The position numbers and the translations under genes were made by a program. The notes under the pieces are model-generated. The model was not told the DNA's origin and did not search any database. It was given only the letters and a program-made list of their open reading frames with translations. A stretch of 64,000 bases of DNA, taken from positions 222,970 through 286,969 of the forward strand of contig NZ_LMHC01000024.1 in assembly GCF_001427665.1 (NCBI RefSeq), in the 5' to 3' direction. This DNA is from Caulobacter sp. Root655 (lineage in GTDB: Bacteria; Pseudomonadota; Alphaproteobacteria; Caulobacterales; Caulobacteraceae). Positions 1 through 7,804 of the stretch are shown piece by piece. Position 1 is the first letter of the stretch, and every line of letters begins with the position of its first letter.

Positions 1-2
1 GC

Positions 3-2399
3 GTGCGCAAGACATCGACCCTGCTCATCGCAACGGCCCTCGCGCTACTGTCCGCCGGCGCGCGGGCGGCCGAACGCCGGACCCTGCCGCTGGCCGACAG
101 CTGGCGCTTCATCCAGGGCGACCCGCAAGGGGCCGAGACGGCCGGCTTCGACGACACGGGCTGGACTCGCGTCTCGGTTCCCCACGACTGGGCGATCACT
201 GGGCCGTTCGACGTGGAGGCGCGGGCCGGCGGGGCTGGCGGCTTCCTGGCGACCGGCGTGGCCTGGTACCGCCGCACCCTGGACGTGCGGCCGGTCGCCG
301 GTCGCCGCTGGTTCGTCGAACTGGACGGGGTGATGGAGCGCAGCGGCGTCTGGATTAACGGCCACCACCTGGGCCATCGACCGAACGGCTATGTCGGCCT
401 GCGCTACGATGTCACCGACTTTCTGAACCCGGATGGCCCCAGCATGCTGGCCGTGCGCGCCGACACCTCGGCCGCCCCCTCGTCGCGCTGGTACGCCGGT
501 TCAGGCGTCTACCGGAACGTGCGACTGATCGAAACCGGCGACCTGCATGTAGACCAGGGCGGCGTTTTCGTTACCACGCCGACGATCACGAAGGATCGCG
601 GCACGGTCCGCATCCAGGTCGATGTCGTCAATGACGGCAAGGCCGGGTCGCGGACGGGCCTCGAGATCGTCATCACCGGCCCCGACGGTGGGATCGTGGC
701 TCGAAAGACCGTCGCGCCCACCGAGATTGGCGTCGCACGCACCCAGACCCTGGGCGGTGAGCTCGACATCCCCTCGCCACGGCTCTGGGACACCTCGGCC
801 CCAAACCTCTACCGGGCGACCGTCCGGGTGGTCGACGCCGATGGCGCCGTGCAGGACAATGAGGCCGTGGCCTTCGGCGTCCGCGACGCCCGCTTCGAGG
901 CCGACACCGGCTTCTGGCTGAACGGCCGGAACGTCAAGCTGAAGGGCGTGGCCCTGCACGCCGATGGCGGGGCCCTGGGCGCGGCCGTGCCGCTGGCGGT
1001 CTGGCGCCAGCGCCTCACTGCCCTGAAGGCCCTGGGCGTCAACGCCATCCGCACCGCCCACAACCCGCCCTCGCCAGAGTTCCTCGACCTGGCCGACCAG
1101 ATGGGCTTCCTGGTCATGGACGAGCTGTTCGATCAGTGGAACGTCGCCAAGACGCCGGGCGACTACCACCTGTTCTTCAGCGACTGGCACAGGCGCGACG
1201 CCCGCGACATGCTGCGCCGCGACCGCAACCACCCCAGCGTCGTCCTGTGGAGCGCCGGCAACGAGATCCACGACACCGCCTATCCGGTCCAGGCCAAGGC
1301 GGCGCTGAGAAGCCTGCTCGAGGTGATGCACGCCACCGACCCGACCCGACCGGTGACCATGGGTCTGTTCCGCCCCAATGTGACCGGTGACTACGACAAC
1401 GGTCTGGCCGACATGCTCGACGTGGTCGGCCAGAACTATCGCGAGGCCGAACTGACCGCCGCCCACGAGGCCAGGCCCAGCCGCAAGATCGTCGGGACCG
1501 AGAACAGCAAGACGCGCGGCTCGTGGATCGCCGTGCGCGACTACGCCCCCTATGCTGGCATGTTCCTGTGGACCGGGGTCGACTATCTGGGCGAGGCCGA
1601 CCGCAGCGGCTGGCCCAATATCGACAATCCCGCCGGCCTGCTCGACCGCGCCGGGGCGCTGAAGGTCGCGGGCATGCAGCGGGCCGGCTGGTGGGCCGAA
1701 AGTCCGGTCATCCACGTCGTACGCAACGCCGCCCCCGCCGCCCCGCCCCCCTCGAACGACGGGGCGGGACCGGCCCCTACCCTGCCGACCATGGTCGCGG
1801 TGGCCACGCCGCCGCCGAAGACCGAGATTCTCGACGACTGGACCCCGGCCGACCTGACGCCGCATCCAGAGACCATCGAGGTCTACAGCAACTGTTCCAG
1901 CGTCGAGGTTTCGCTCAACGGCCGCGCCCTGGGGGCCAAGTCCCTGCCCGCCAACGGCGCGCCGCGCCAGTGGAACGTGACCTTCGCGCCCGGCGAGGTC
2001 ATGGCCCGCTGCGCCGATGGCGGCCCCAGCGACCGGCTGCGCACCGCCGGCCCCGCCGCCCGCATCGAACTGGTCGCCGACGTGACGAGCGTGGGGTCGA
2101 CCTTCGACGACCTGGCCTTCGTCCGCGCTCAGGTGACCGATGCCAAGGGGGTGGTCGTGCCGTCGTCCGAAGCCCCGATCACCTTCACGGTCAGCGGCCG
2201 GGGCCGCTTCGTCGCCGCCGACAACGGCGCCCCGACCGACCATACGATCTTCGCCTCGCCGACCCGCCAGGCCTATCGCGGCAAGGCCACCGCCTTCGTG
2301 CGCGGATCAGGCGCGAGTGGCGGCGTCACCGTCCAGGCCAGCGCGCCCGGCCTGAAACCCGCCGCCCTGACCATCCCAACCGGCTCGCCACGGCCCTGA
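3..2399 (+). CDS. Secreted glycoside hydrolase family 2 (beta-galactosidase-like)
   Basis: The protein has 798 residues. A GTG at base 3 begins a Sec signal peptide of about 22 residues ending in AGARA. The GH2 order is visible: a sugar-binding jelly roll with the PHDW motif near residue 60, an Ig-like domain at about 185-295, and a TIM barrel from about 300. In the barrel, SAGNEIH places the acid/base at Glu421 and VGTENSK places the nucleophile at Glu500. A further Ig-like C-terminal domain follows, as in bacterial GH2 beta-galactosidases. It probably removes beta-galactose from pectin side chains in the periplasm. It is the first visible gene of an operon with an SDR and pectin esterases, 11 bases before the SDR. 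The true start could lie left of the window because only two bases precede it. The family is sure; the exact sugar is not. Confidence 0.88.
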   Translation: MRKTSTLLIATALALLSAGARAAERRTLPLADSWRFIQGDPQGAETAGFDDTGWTRVSVPHDWAITGPFDVEARAGGAGGFLATGVAWYRRTLDVRPVAGRRWFVELDGVMERSGVWINGHHLGHRPNGYVGLRYDVTDFLNPDGPSMLAVRADTSAAPSSRWYAGSGVYRNVRLIETGDLHVDQGGVFVTTPTITKDRGTVRIQVDVVNDGKAGSRTGLEIVITGPDGGIVARKTVAPTEIGVARTQTLGGELDIPSPRLWDTSAPNLYRATVRVVDADGAVQDNEAVAFGVRDARFEADTGFWLNGRNVKLKGVALHADGGALGAAVPLAVWRQRLTALKALGVNAIRTAHNPPSPEFLDLADQMGFLVMDELFDQWNVAKTPGDYHLFFSDWHRRDARDMLRRDRNHPSVVLWSAGNEIHDTAYPVQAKAALRSLLEVMHATDPTRPVTMGLFRPNVTGDYDNGLADMLDVVGQNYREAELTAAHEARPSRKIVGTENSKTRGSWIAVRDYAPYAGMFLWTGVDYLGEADRSGWPNIDNPAGLLDRAGALKVAGMQRAGWWAESPVIHVVRNAAPAAPPPSNDGAGPAPTLPTMVAVATPPPKTEILDDWTPADLTPHPETIEVYSNCSSVEVSLNGRALGAKSLPANGAPRQWNVTFAPGEVMARCADGGPSDRLRTAGPAARIELVADVTSVGSTFDDLAFVRAQVTDAKGVVVPSSEAPITFTVSGRGRFVAADNGAPTDHTIFASPTRQAYRGKATAFVRGSGASGGVTVQASAPGLKPAALTIPTGSPRP

Positions 2400-2410
2400 A
2401 CGGAGTTCCC

Positions 2411-3172
2411 ATGTTTGACGATTTCGACGGCCGGGGCGTGTTGGTCACCGGCGCCAGCACCGGCATCGGCGCCGCTACGGCCCTGGCCTTCGCCCGCAAG
2501 GGCGCGCGGGTGGCGGTCCACTACAATTCCAGCGCCGCCGCCGCCCAGGCCGTGGTCGACGAGATCACGGCGGCCGGCGGCTTCGCGGCGGCGATCCAGG
2601 CCGATCTGGGCGATCCAGCCCAGGCCGCACCGATGGTCGAGGCCGCCGCCCAGGCGCTCGGCCGGCTGGATGTACTGGTCAACAACGCCGGTTCCCTGAC
2701 CGGCAGGACCCAGTTCATGGACTGGACCGAAGACACCTTCGACGCGGTGATGAACCTCAATGTCCGCTCACTGATCGCCGCCTCCCAGGCGGTCGTGCCG
2801 CATCTCGAAGCCCAGGGCGGCGGGGCGATCGTCAACCTCGGCTCGATCGCCGCCAACGACGGCGGCGGACCGGGCTCGGGCCACTACGCCTCGGCCAAGG
2901 CCTATGTGCATAACCTGACGCGCCACATGGCCCGCGACCTCGCCAAGCGGAACATCCGGGTCAACGCCGTCGCCCCCGGTGTGATCGCCACGCCCTTCCA
3001 CGTCCAGACACCGGCCGACCGGATGGAGGCGATGAAGAACGCCGTGCATCTGGGCCGGATCGGCGAGCCCCGAGACGTGGTCGGCCCGATCCTGTTCCTC
3101 GCCTCGCCCAGCCTCAGCGGCTACGTCACCGGCCAGATCCTGCACGTCAATGGCGGGCAGCTGATGCCCTGA
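2411..3172 (+). CDS. SDR-family oxidoreductase in pectin operon
   Basis: This is a 253-residue classical short-chain dehydrogenase/reductase. The nucleotide-binding motif TGASTGIG is near residues 13-20, NNAG near 92, a catalytic Ser in the NLGSIA region, and the YASAK (YxxxK) pair near 158. The ATG at 2411 is chosen because the Rossmann strand begins directly after it. It lacks a signal peptide and so is cytoplasmic, unlike most of its neighbours. In this position a keto-sugar or uronate oxidoreductase role, for instance a KduD-like step acting on unsaturated galacturonate products, is plausible. The sequence alone does not separate this from other SDR activities. A palindromic operator begins 2 bases after its stop. 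Confidence 0.8.
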   Translation: MFDDFDGRGVLVTGASTGIGAATALAFARKGARVAVHYNSSAAAAQAVVDEITAAGGFAAAIQADLGDPAQAAPMVEAAAQALGRLDVLVNNAGSLTGRTQFMDWTEDTFDAVMNLNVRSLIAASQAVVPHLEAQGGGAIVNLGSIAANDGGGPGSGHYASAKAYVHNLTRHMARDLAKRNIRVNAVAPGVIATPFHVQTPADRMEAMKNAVHLGRIGEPRDVVGPILFLASPSLSGYVTGQILHVNGGQLMP

Positions 3173-3173
3173 G

Positions 3174-3208
3174 TTTCATTTTACGGGATAACATCTCGAA
3201 ATGTGAAA
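3174..3208. promoter_or_regulatory. Tandem IclR-type operator candidate upstream of CE12
   Basis: Two 15-bp inverted repeats lie 20 bp apart centre to centre: TTTCATTTTACGGGA (3174-3188) and TCTCGAAATGTGAAA (3194-3208). Both approximate TYYCA-N5-TGRRA, the form seen at four other promoters in this window. The rest of the 120-base gap, up to the GGAGG at 3281-3285, shows no gene. An internal regulated promoter for the downstream esterase/GH28 genes is the likely meaning. The regulator assignment is inference. Confidence 0.45.
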
Positions 3209-3295
3209 TTCGTTGCGTCCACGCGGGCCGCCCGATATTCGTAGGGTCAACAAGCGTGACGCGCCGAGAGGATCGCGCAGGGAGGCCACGCAGTG

Positions 3296-4573
3296 ATGTT
3301 GCATAGACGCGCCGTCCTGGCCGCCCTCGCCTCCGCCTCCGGACTTGGCGTGGCGGCAAGAGCAGCGGAACCGGCCAGACTCATGCAGGCCTGGGCTTTC
3401 GATTTCGGCGACAACCAACTCGCCCCGGGCCACCTCCGGGTCGCGCGCGACGCCGCCTACGATCCCGCGGTCGGCTATGGCTTCGAACCCTCGCCGACAC
3501 CGGGGCCTTTCCTGTTCTCGATCGCCGCGGCGGAAGGCGACTACCGGGTGATCCTGGAACTTGGCGGCAAGGCGGCGTCGGATACCACGGTCAAGGCCGA
3601 GTCCCGGCGGCTGATGGCCGAGCGCATCGTCACCCGCCCCGGGAAGACGGCGACGGTGGAGTTCGTGGTCAATGTCCGCACCCCGATTCTGACCGCCCCG
3701 CCGCCCAACGCGCCGGGCGGGGCGCGCGTGCCGCTCAATCCACGCGAGATCGATTCCTACGACTGGGATGGCAAGCTGACCCTGGAGTTCTGCGGCCCCG
3801 CCCCAGCCCTGCGCCGACTGCGGATCGAGCCCGTCACCGTGCCCACGATGTTCCTCGCCGGTGACTCGACCGTCACCGACCAGCGCTTCGAGCCGGCCGC
3901 CAGCTGGGGCCAGATGCTGCCCCGGTTTTTCAAGCCCGAGATCTCGGTCGCCAACCATGCCGAGTCCGGTGAATCTCTAAAATCCTTCCTGGTCGAGCGG
4001 CGACTGGACAAGATCCTCAGTCGCATCAAGCCCGGCGACTGGCTGCTGATCCAGTTCGGCCACAACGACCAGAAGATCCAGTGGCCCCAGACCTATGTCG
4101 AGGCCACCACCACCTATCGCGACTATCTGAAGGTCTATATCGGCGAGGCCCGGCGGCGTGGCGCGACGCCGGTGCTGGTGACCTCGATGCACCGCAGAAA
4201 GTTCGACGCGGCCGGCAGGATCGTCAACACGCTGAGCGACTACCCCGAGGCCGTCCGCGCCGTCGCCCACGAGACCGGAGCTCCTCTGATCGATCTGTTG
4301 ACCATGAGCGCGGCTTTCTACGAGGCCCTAGGTCCCGACCAGGCCTGGAAGGCCTTCAACAACGGCGGCGAGGACGCCACTCACCACGACAACTACGGCG
4401 CCTATCAATTGGCCCAATGCGTTGTCGCGGGGATCCGGTCGGCGGTCCCTGAGCTGGCCCTCCACCTGATCGACGGCCTGCCGCCGTTCGACCCCGCCCG
4501 CCCGCCCCTGCCCGACAGCTTCATCATGGCCGCCAGCGCCGCCCACAGCACGGAGGCTCCCCGTGGCAACTGA
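3296..4573 (+). CDS. Rhamnogalacturonan acetylesterase (CE12), with N-terminal galactose-binding-like domain
   Basis: About 425 residues with a signal peptide at the N-terminus. The first 170 residues form a beta-rich accessory domain typical of bacterial CE12 enzymes. The SGNH hydrolase domain follows: FLAGDSTVT near 185-193 holds the nucleophile Ser, ESGES is block II, FGHND is block III, and DATHHDNYG near 361-369 supplies the Asp/His pair. The enzyme removes O-acetyl groups from the galacturonate of RG-I so that lyases can act. GTG 3293 and ATG 3296 are both possible starts; GGAGG at 3281-3285 fits either and ATG is preferred. The stop overlaps the next gene by 11 bases, so the two are probably translationally coupled. 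A paralogue lies at 21529-22368. Confidence 0.9.
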   Translation: MLHRRAVLAALASASGLGVAARAAEPARLMQAWAFDFGDNQLAPGHLRVARDAAYDPAVGYGFEPSPTPGPFLFSIAAAEGDYRVILELGGKAASDTTVKAESRRLMAERIVTRPGKTATVEFVVNVRTPILTAPPPNAPGGARVPLNPREIDSYDWDGKLTLEFCGPAPALRRLRIEPVTVPTMFLAGDSTVTDQRFEPAASWGQMLPRFFKPEISVANHAESGESLKSFLVERRLDKILSRIKPGDWLLIQFGHNDQKIQWPQTYVEATTTYRDYLKVYIGEARRRGATPVLVTSMHRRKFDAAGRIVNTLSDYPEAVRAVAHETGAPLIDLLTMSAAFYEALGPDQAWKAFNNGGEDATHHDNYGAYQLAQCVVAGIRSAVPELALHLIDGLPPFDPARPPLPDSFIMAASAAHSTEAPRGN

Positions 4574-5516
4574 CCGTCGATCCTTGCTGGGTCTGGGCGC
4601 CCTGGCCATGGCGGCGCCCAGCCTGGTCCGCGCCCAGGCGCCAGTCGAGGTCGTCGATCTGTGGCCCGGCCCCGCCCCGGGCGGCGAGCGCGTCACCGTC
4701 GAGGAGAAAGTGATCCTGCGCACGCCGGGCGGTGATCCCAACGACACCGCCTTCGTCAATGTCCGCAAGCCGTGGCTGATGATGCGGCGACCGGCCAAGC
4801 CCAACGGCGCGGCGATCCTGATGATTCCCGGCGGCGGTTATGTGCGGGTGGCGGTAAGCAAAGCCGGCGGGTCGATCGACGCCTGGATCGCCGACCAAGG
4901 GATCACCGCCTTCGTCATGGACTATCGTCTGCCGGCCGACGGCTGGGCCGCCGGGCCGGACGTCGCCCTGCAGGACGCTCAGCGCGCCATCCGCCTGATC
5001 CGCGCTCGCGCCCCGGAACTGGGCCTGGATCCGGCCCGCGTGGCCGTGGCCGGCTTCTCGGCCGGCGGCCACGTGGCCGCGCGCCTGGCGACCCGTTTCG
5101 CGAACGACGCCTATGCGCCGATCGACGCGGCCGATCGTCTGCCGACCCGGCCGCTGGCGGCGGGCCTGTTCTATCCGGTCGTCACCATGACAGCCCCACA
5201 CGCCTACGGCCCGTCGCTGAGAGCCCTGGCGGGCAAGACCCCCACCGACGCCCAGCGCCTGGCGGTGTCGGCCGAACTGAATATTCCCGCCGACACCCCG
5301 CCGACCTTCATCGCGACCGCGGCCGACGACAGGGTGGTGCCGATGGAGAACAGCCTGCTGATGTTCCAGGCCCTGCGCGCCCAGAAGATCGCCAGCGAGT
5401 TGCACGTCTTCGAAGCTGGCGGTCACGGCTTTGGCCTAAAGGGGCCTGGCGGCGCGCCGATGCCCTGGCCGGACCTGCTAACCGCCTTCCTCAGGCGGCA
5501 CGGACTCTACGCATGA
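4563..5516 (+). CDS. Secreted alpha/beta-hydrolase esterase (acetyl-xylan-esterase-like)
   Basis: 317 residues starting at GTG 4563, with GGAGG at 4552-4556 at good spacing. A signal peptide ends near AQA (residue 22). Alpha/beta-hydrolase features are the oxyanion-hole motif IPGGGY near residue 90, the nucleophile elbow GFSAGG near 164, an acid loop in ATAADDRVVP near 255-264, and the catalytic His in GGHGFG near 290. This resembles the BD-FAE/acetyl-xylan esterase group of carbohydrate deacetylases. It probably deacetylates or de-esterifies pectic oligosaccharides together with the upstream CE12. The stop overlaps the next start as ATGA (5513-5516). Confidence 0.82.
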   Translation: MATDRRSLLGLGALAMAAPSLVRAQAPVEVVDLWPGPAPGGERVTVEEKVILRTPGGDPNDTAFVNVRKPWLMMRRPAKPNGAAILMIPGGGYVRVAVSKAGGSIDAWIADQGITAFVMDYRLPADGWAAGPDVALQDAQRAIRLIRARAPELGLDPARVAVAGFSAGGHVAARLATRFANDAYAPIDAADRLPTRPLAAGLFYPVVTMTAPHAYGPSLRALAGKTPTDAQRLAVSAELNIPADTPPTFIATAADDRVVPMENSLLMFQALRAQKIASELHVFEAGGHGFGLKGPGGAPMPWPDLLTAFLRRHGLYA

Positions 5517-7066
5517 AACAAGCGGCGCTGGACGTTCGCGCCTTCGGGGCGCGGGGCGACGGCGTGGCGCTCGACACCGACGCCATCAACGCCGCCATCG
5601 TAGTGGTCCACGCAGCGGGCGGCGGCGAGGTGCGCCTGCCCGCCGGCCGCTACCTGTCGTTCTCGATCCGCCTGCTCAGCGGCGTGACCCTGCGGCTGGA
5701 AGAAGGCTGCGTGCTGGAGGCCGCCGATCCCGTCCGCCACGCCGGCGCCTATGATCCCGCCGAACCCAACCCCTTCGACCTCTACCAGGACTTCGGCCAC
5801 AGCCACTGGCGCAACAGCCTGATCTGGGCCGACGATGTCGAGGACGCGGCCATTCTCGGACCGGGCCTGATCGACGGTCTGGGATTGACCCGGGAAGGCC
5901 CCGGCTCACGCTGGACACGGCAGGTGGGAGAGTTTCCGCTCAGCATGGCCAATCTCCAACCCGAGGAACTGGCGATCCTATCGCCGAACCTGGAGGCCAT
6001 GATCGGCCAGGGCAACAAGGCCATCGCGTTGAAGAATGCTCGCCGGATCACGCTGGACGGCTTCACCGTCTTTCGCGGCGGTCATTTCGCGGTGCTGGCC
6101 ACCGGTTGCGACGACCTGACGATCACCGGCCTCTCGATCGACACCAACCGCGACGGGATCGACATCGACGCCTGCCGCGACGTGCGCGTCACCGGCTGCC
6201 GGGTCAACACGCCCAATGACGACGCCATCGTCCTGAAAAGCTCCCTGGCCCTGGGTGCGGCCCGGGCCACCGAGCGGGTGGAGATCACCGGCTGCCAGGT
6301 CAGCGGCTACGACCTGGGCACGATGCTGGACGGAACCCTCGGTCGCACCCAGCAACTCGCACCCGACCAGGACCGCGTCACCGGCCGCATCAAGCTGGGC
6401 ACCGAGTCGAACGGCGGCTTCCGCCACATCACCATCAGCGACTGCGTCTTCAACCGCTCGCGCGGCCTGGCCCTGGAAACCGTCGATGGCGGGGTGATCG
6501 AGGACATCTCGATCAACAACGTCGTCATGCGCGAGGTGACCACCGCGCCGCTGTTCCTGCGCCTGGGCAATCGACGGCGCGGACCGGATGGCACGGGGCG
6601 CGGGGCGATCCGCCGGATCGAGGTGCGCAACCTCACCGCCTGGGACATCCATCCCGACTACGCCGCGACGATCGCCGGCCTGGCGGATGACCCGATCGAG
6701 GACGTCACGCTGACCGATGTCTGCCTGGTCTATGCCGGCGGCGGCGATCGCGCCTGGGCCGCGCACCGGCCCGCCGAATTGGCGGAAGCTTATCCAGAGC
6801 CCAGCATGTTCGGCCCGACCCCAGCCTACGGCCTGTGGGTTCGCCACGTCCACGGCCTGCGCCTGGAAAATATCCGCATCGAGACGCTCAAGCCCGACCA
6901 CCGGCCGCCGATCCTGCTGCAATCGACGCGGAGGGCGCAGTTGAACCGGCTGGAACTGGCCTGGGTCGAGGGCACGGAGCCGATCGTCGCCGAGAAGGTC
7001 ACGGCCCTGGTCGCCGCCCCGCCCCGGCGGGTCGGCCTGGCCATGGCTCACGGAGGATCGCGATGA
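5513..7066 (+). CDS. Glycoside hydrolase family 28 (polygalacturonase/rhamnogalacturonan hydrolase)
   Basis: 517 residues folding as a right-handed beta helix. It opens with DVRAFGARGDG, the usual N-terminal GH28 turn, and has no clear signal peptide, so it may be cytoplasmic or exported in another way. Catalytic-site motifs are NRDGID near residue 210 (in place of NTDG) and NDDAIVLKSS near 235 with the double Asp. In GRIKLGTESNGG near 296 the standard GHG histidine is absent. This divergence suggests a non-standard substrate, possibly RG-I fragments rather than homogalacturonan. The start ATG at 5513 overlaps the preceding stop, and the stop overlaps the next start (ATGA at 7063-7066). Confidence 0.82.
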   Translation: MKQAALDVRAFGARGDGVALDTDAINAAIVVVHAAGGGEVRLPAGRYLSFSIRLLSGVTLRLEEGCVLEAADPVRHAGAYDPAEPNPFDLYQDFGHSHWRNSLIWADDVEDAAILGPGLIDGLGLTREGPGSRWTRQVGEFPLSMANLQPEELAILSPNLEAMIGQGNKAIALKNARRITLDGFTVFRGGHFAVLATGCDDLTITGLSIDTNRDGIDIDACRDVRVTGCRVNTPNDDAIVLKSSLALGAARATERVEITGCQVSGYDLGTMLDGTLGRTQQLAPDQDRVTGRIKLGTESNGGFRHITISDCVFNRSRGLALETVDGGVIEDISINNVVMREVTTAPLFLRLGNRRRGPDGTGRGAIRRIEVRNLTAWDIHPDYAATIAGLADDPIEDVTLTDVCLVYAGGGDRAWAAHRPAELAEAYPEPSMFGPTPAYGLWVRHVHGLRLENIRIETLKPDHRPPILLQSTRRAQLNRLELAWVEGTEPIVAEKVTALVAAPPRRVGLAMAHGGSR

Positions 7067-7764
7067 GGCGCCGCGCGATCCTGGCCGGCCTGGCGACCCT
7101 GGCCGCGACCCCGGCTCTCGCCGCGGCGGGCGCGCCCGATCGGCGCGGCCGGCGGCTGCACGCTGACGACTTCCGGCGCGGCCTGGACCGATGGGCGATC
7201 GAGGCCGAAAAGCCAGCCCGCATCGACGCCCGCGGCGGCGTGCTCGACATCGACGCGCCCGCCGGCCTGACCCTGTGGTTCCGCCCCGAACTGACCGGGC
7301 CAGTGTCGATCGAATACCAGGCCCAGGCGGTGTCGTCGGGCGACGTCAATGACCGGGTCAGCGACCTCAACGCCTTCTGGATGGCGCGCGAGGTTTCAGG
7401 CGAAAGCCCCTTGGCCAACCCGCGCTCGGGGGCCTTCGCCGACTACGACACGCTGGAGACCTACTATGTGGGACAAGGCGGCAACGGCAACACCACGACC
7501 CGCTTCCGCCGTTATGTCGGTCGACCGGGCGACCGCCCCCTCCTGCCCCAGCACGACCACGCGGCGGCTGACGAGATGCTGACTCCCAACCGCTGGACGA
7601 CGGTGCGGCTGGTGGCGGACGGCGGGTTGATCCAGTACTGGAGCGACGGCCGCAAGCTGTTCGAGCTGAACGATCCGGCCCCCTATGCGCGAGGCTGGTT
7701 TGGCCTACGCACGACGCAGAGCCATCTGCGGATCCGGCGGTTTGGGGTGTCTGACCAAGCATAA
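7063..7764 (+). CDS. Small secreted DUF6250-like protein
   Basis: 233 residues. The start MRRRAILAGLATLAA looks like a Tat or Sec signal peptide ending near residue 20. The mature part is rich in beta strands and aromatic residues (FWMAREVSGESP, YYVGQGGNGNTTTRF, YWSDGRKLFELND). This pattern fits the concanavalin-like jelly roll described as DUF6250, often found beside pectin lyases. No enzymatic residues can be named. It may bind or cleave RG-I fragments. It ends the left operon and is translationally coupled to the GH28 gene. The family call is from recognition of the pattern and is less sure than that of its neighbours. Confidence 0.6.
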   Translation: MRRRAILAGLATLAATPALAAAGAPDRRGRRLHADDFRRGLDRWAIEAEKPARIDARGGVLDIDAPAGLTLWFRPELTGPVSIEYQAQAVSSGDVNDRVSDLNAFWMAREVSGESPLANPRSGAFADYDTLETYYVGQGGNGNTTTRFRRYVGRPGDRPLLPQHDHAAADEMLTPNRWTTVRLVADGGLIQYWSDGRKLFELNDPAPYARGWFGLRTTQSHLRIRRFGVSDQA

Positions 7765-7773
7765 CCCTTCTCT

Positions 7774-7790
7774 TCTCCCCTTGCGGGAGA
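7774..7790. terminator. Hairpin between convergent genes
   Basis: TCTCCC (7774-7779) and GGGAGA (7785-7790) pair around the loop CTTGC. It lies in the 40-base gap between the ends of the left operon and the oppositely oriented PL26 gene, so it could terminate either transcript. No strong T-run follows. Confidence 0.45.
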
Positions 7791-7804
7791 TGGGAGGCGT
7801 CTCG

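Noticed and set aside
501-2243. 580-codon antisense frame over the first GH2 gene
   Set aside because: A shadow of the GH2 frame, rich in G, A and R without recognisable domains.
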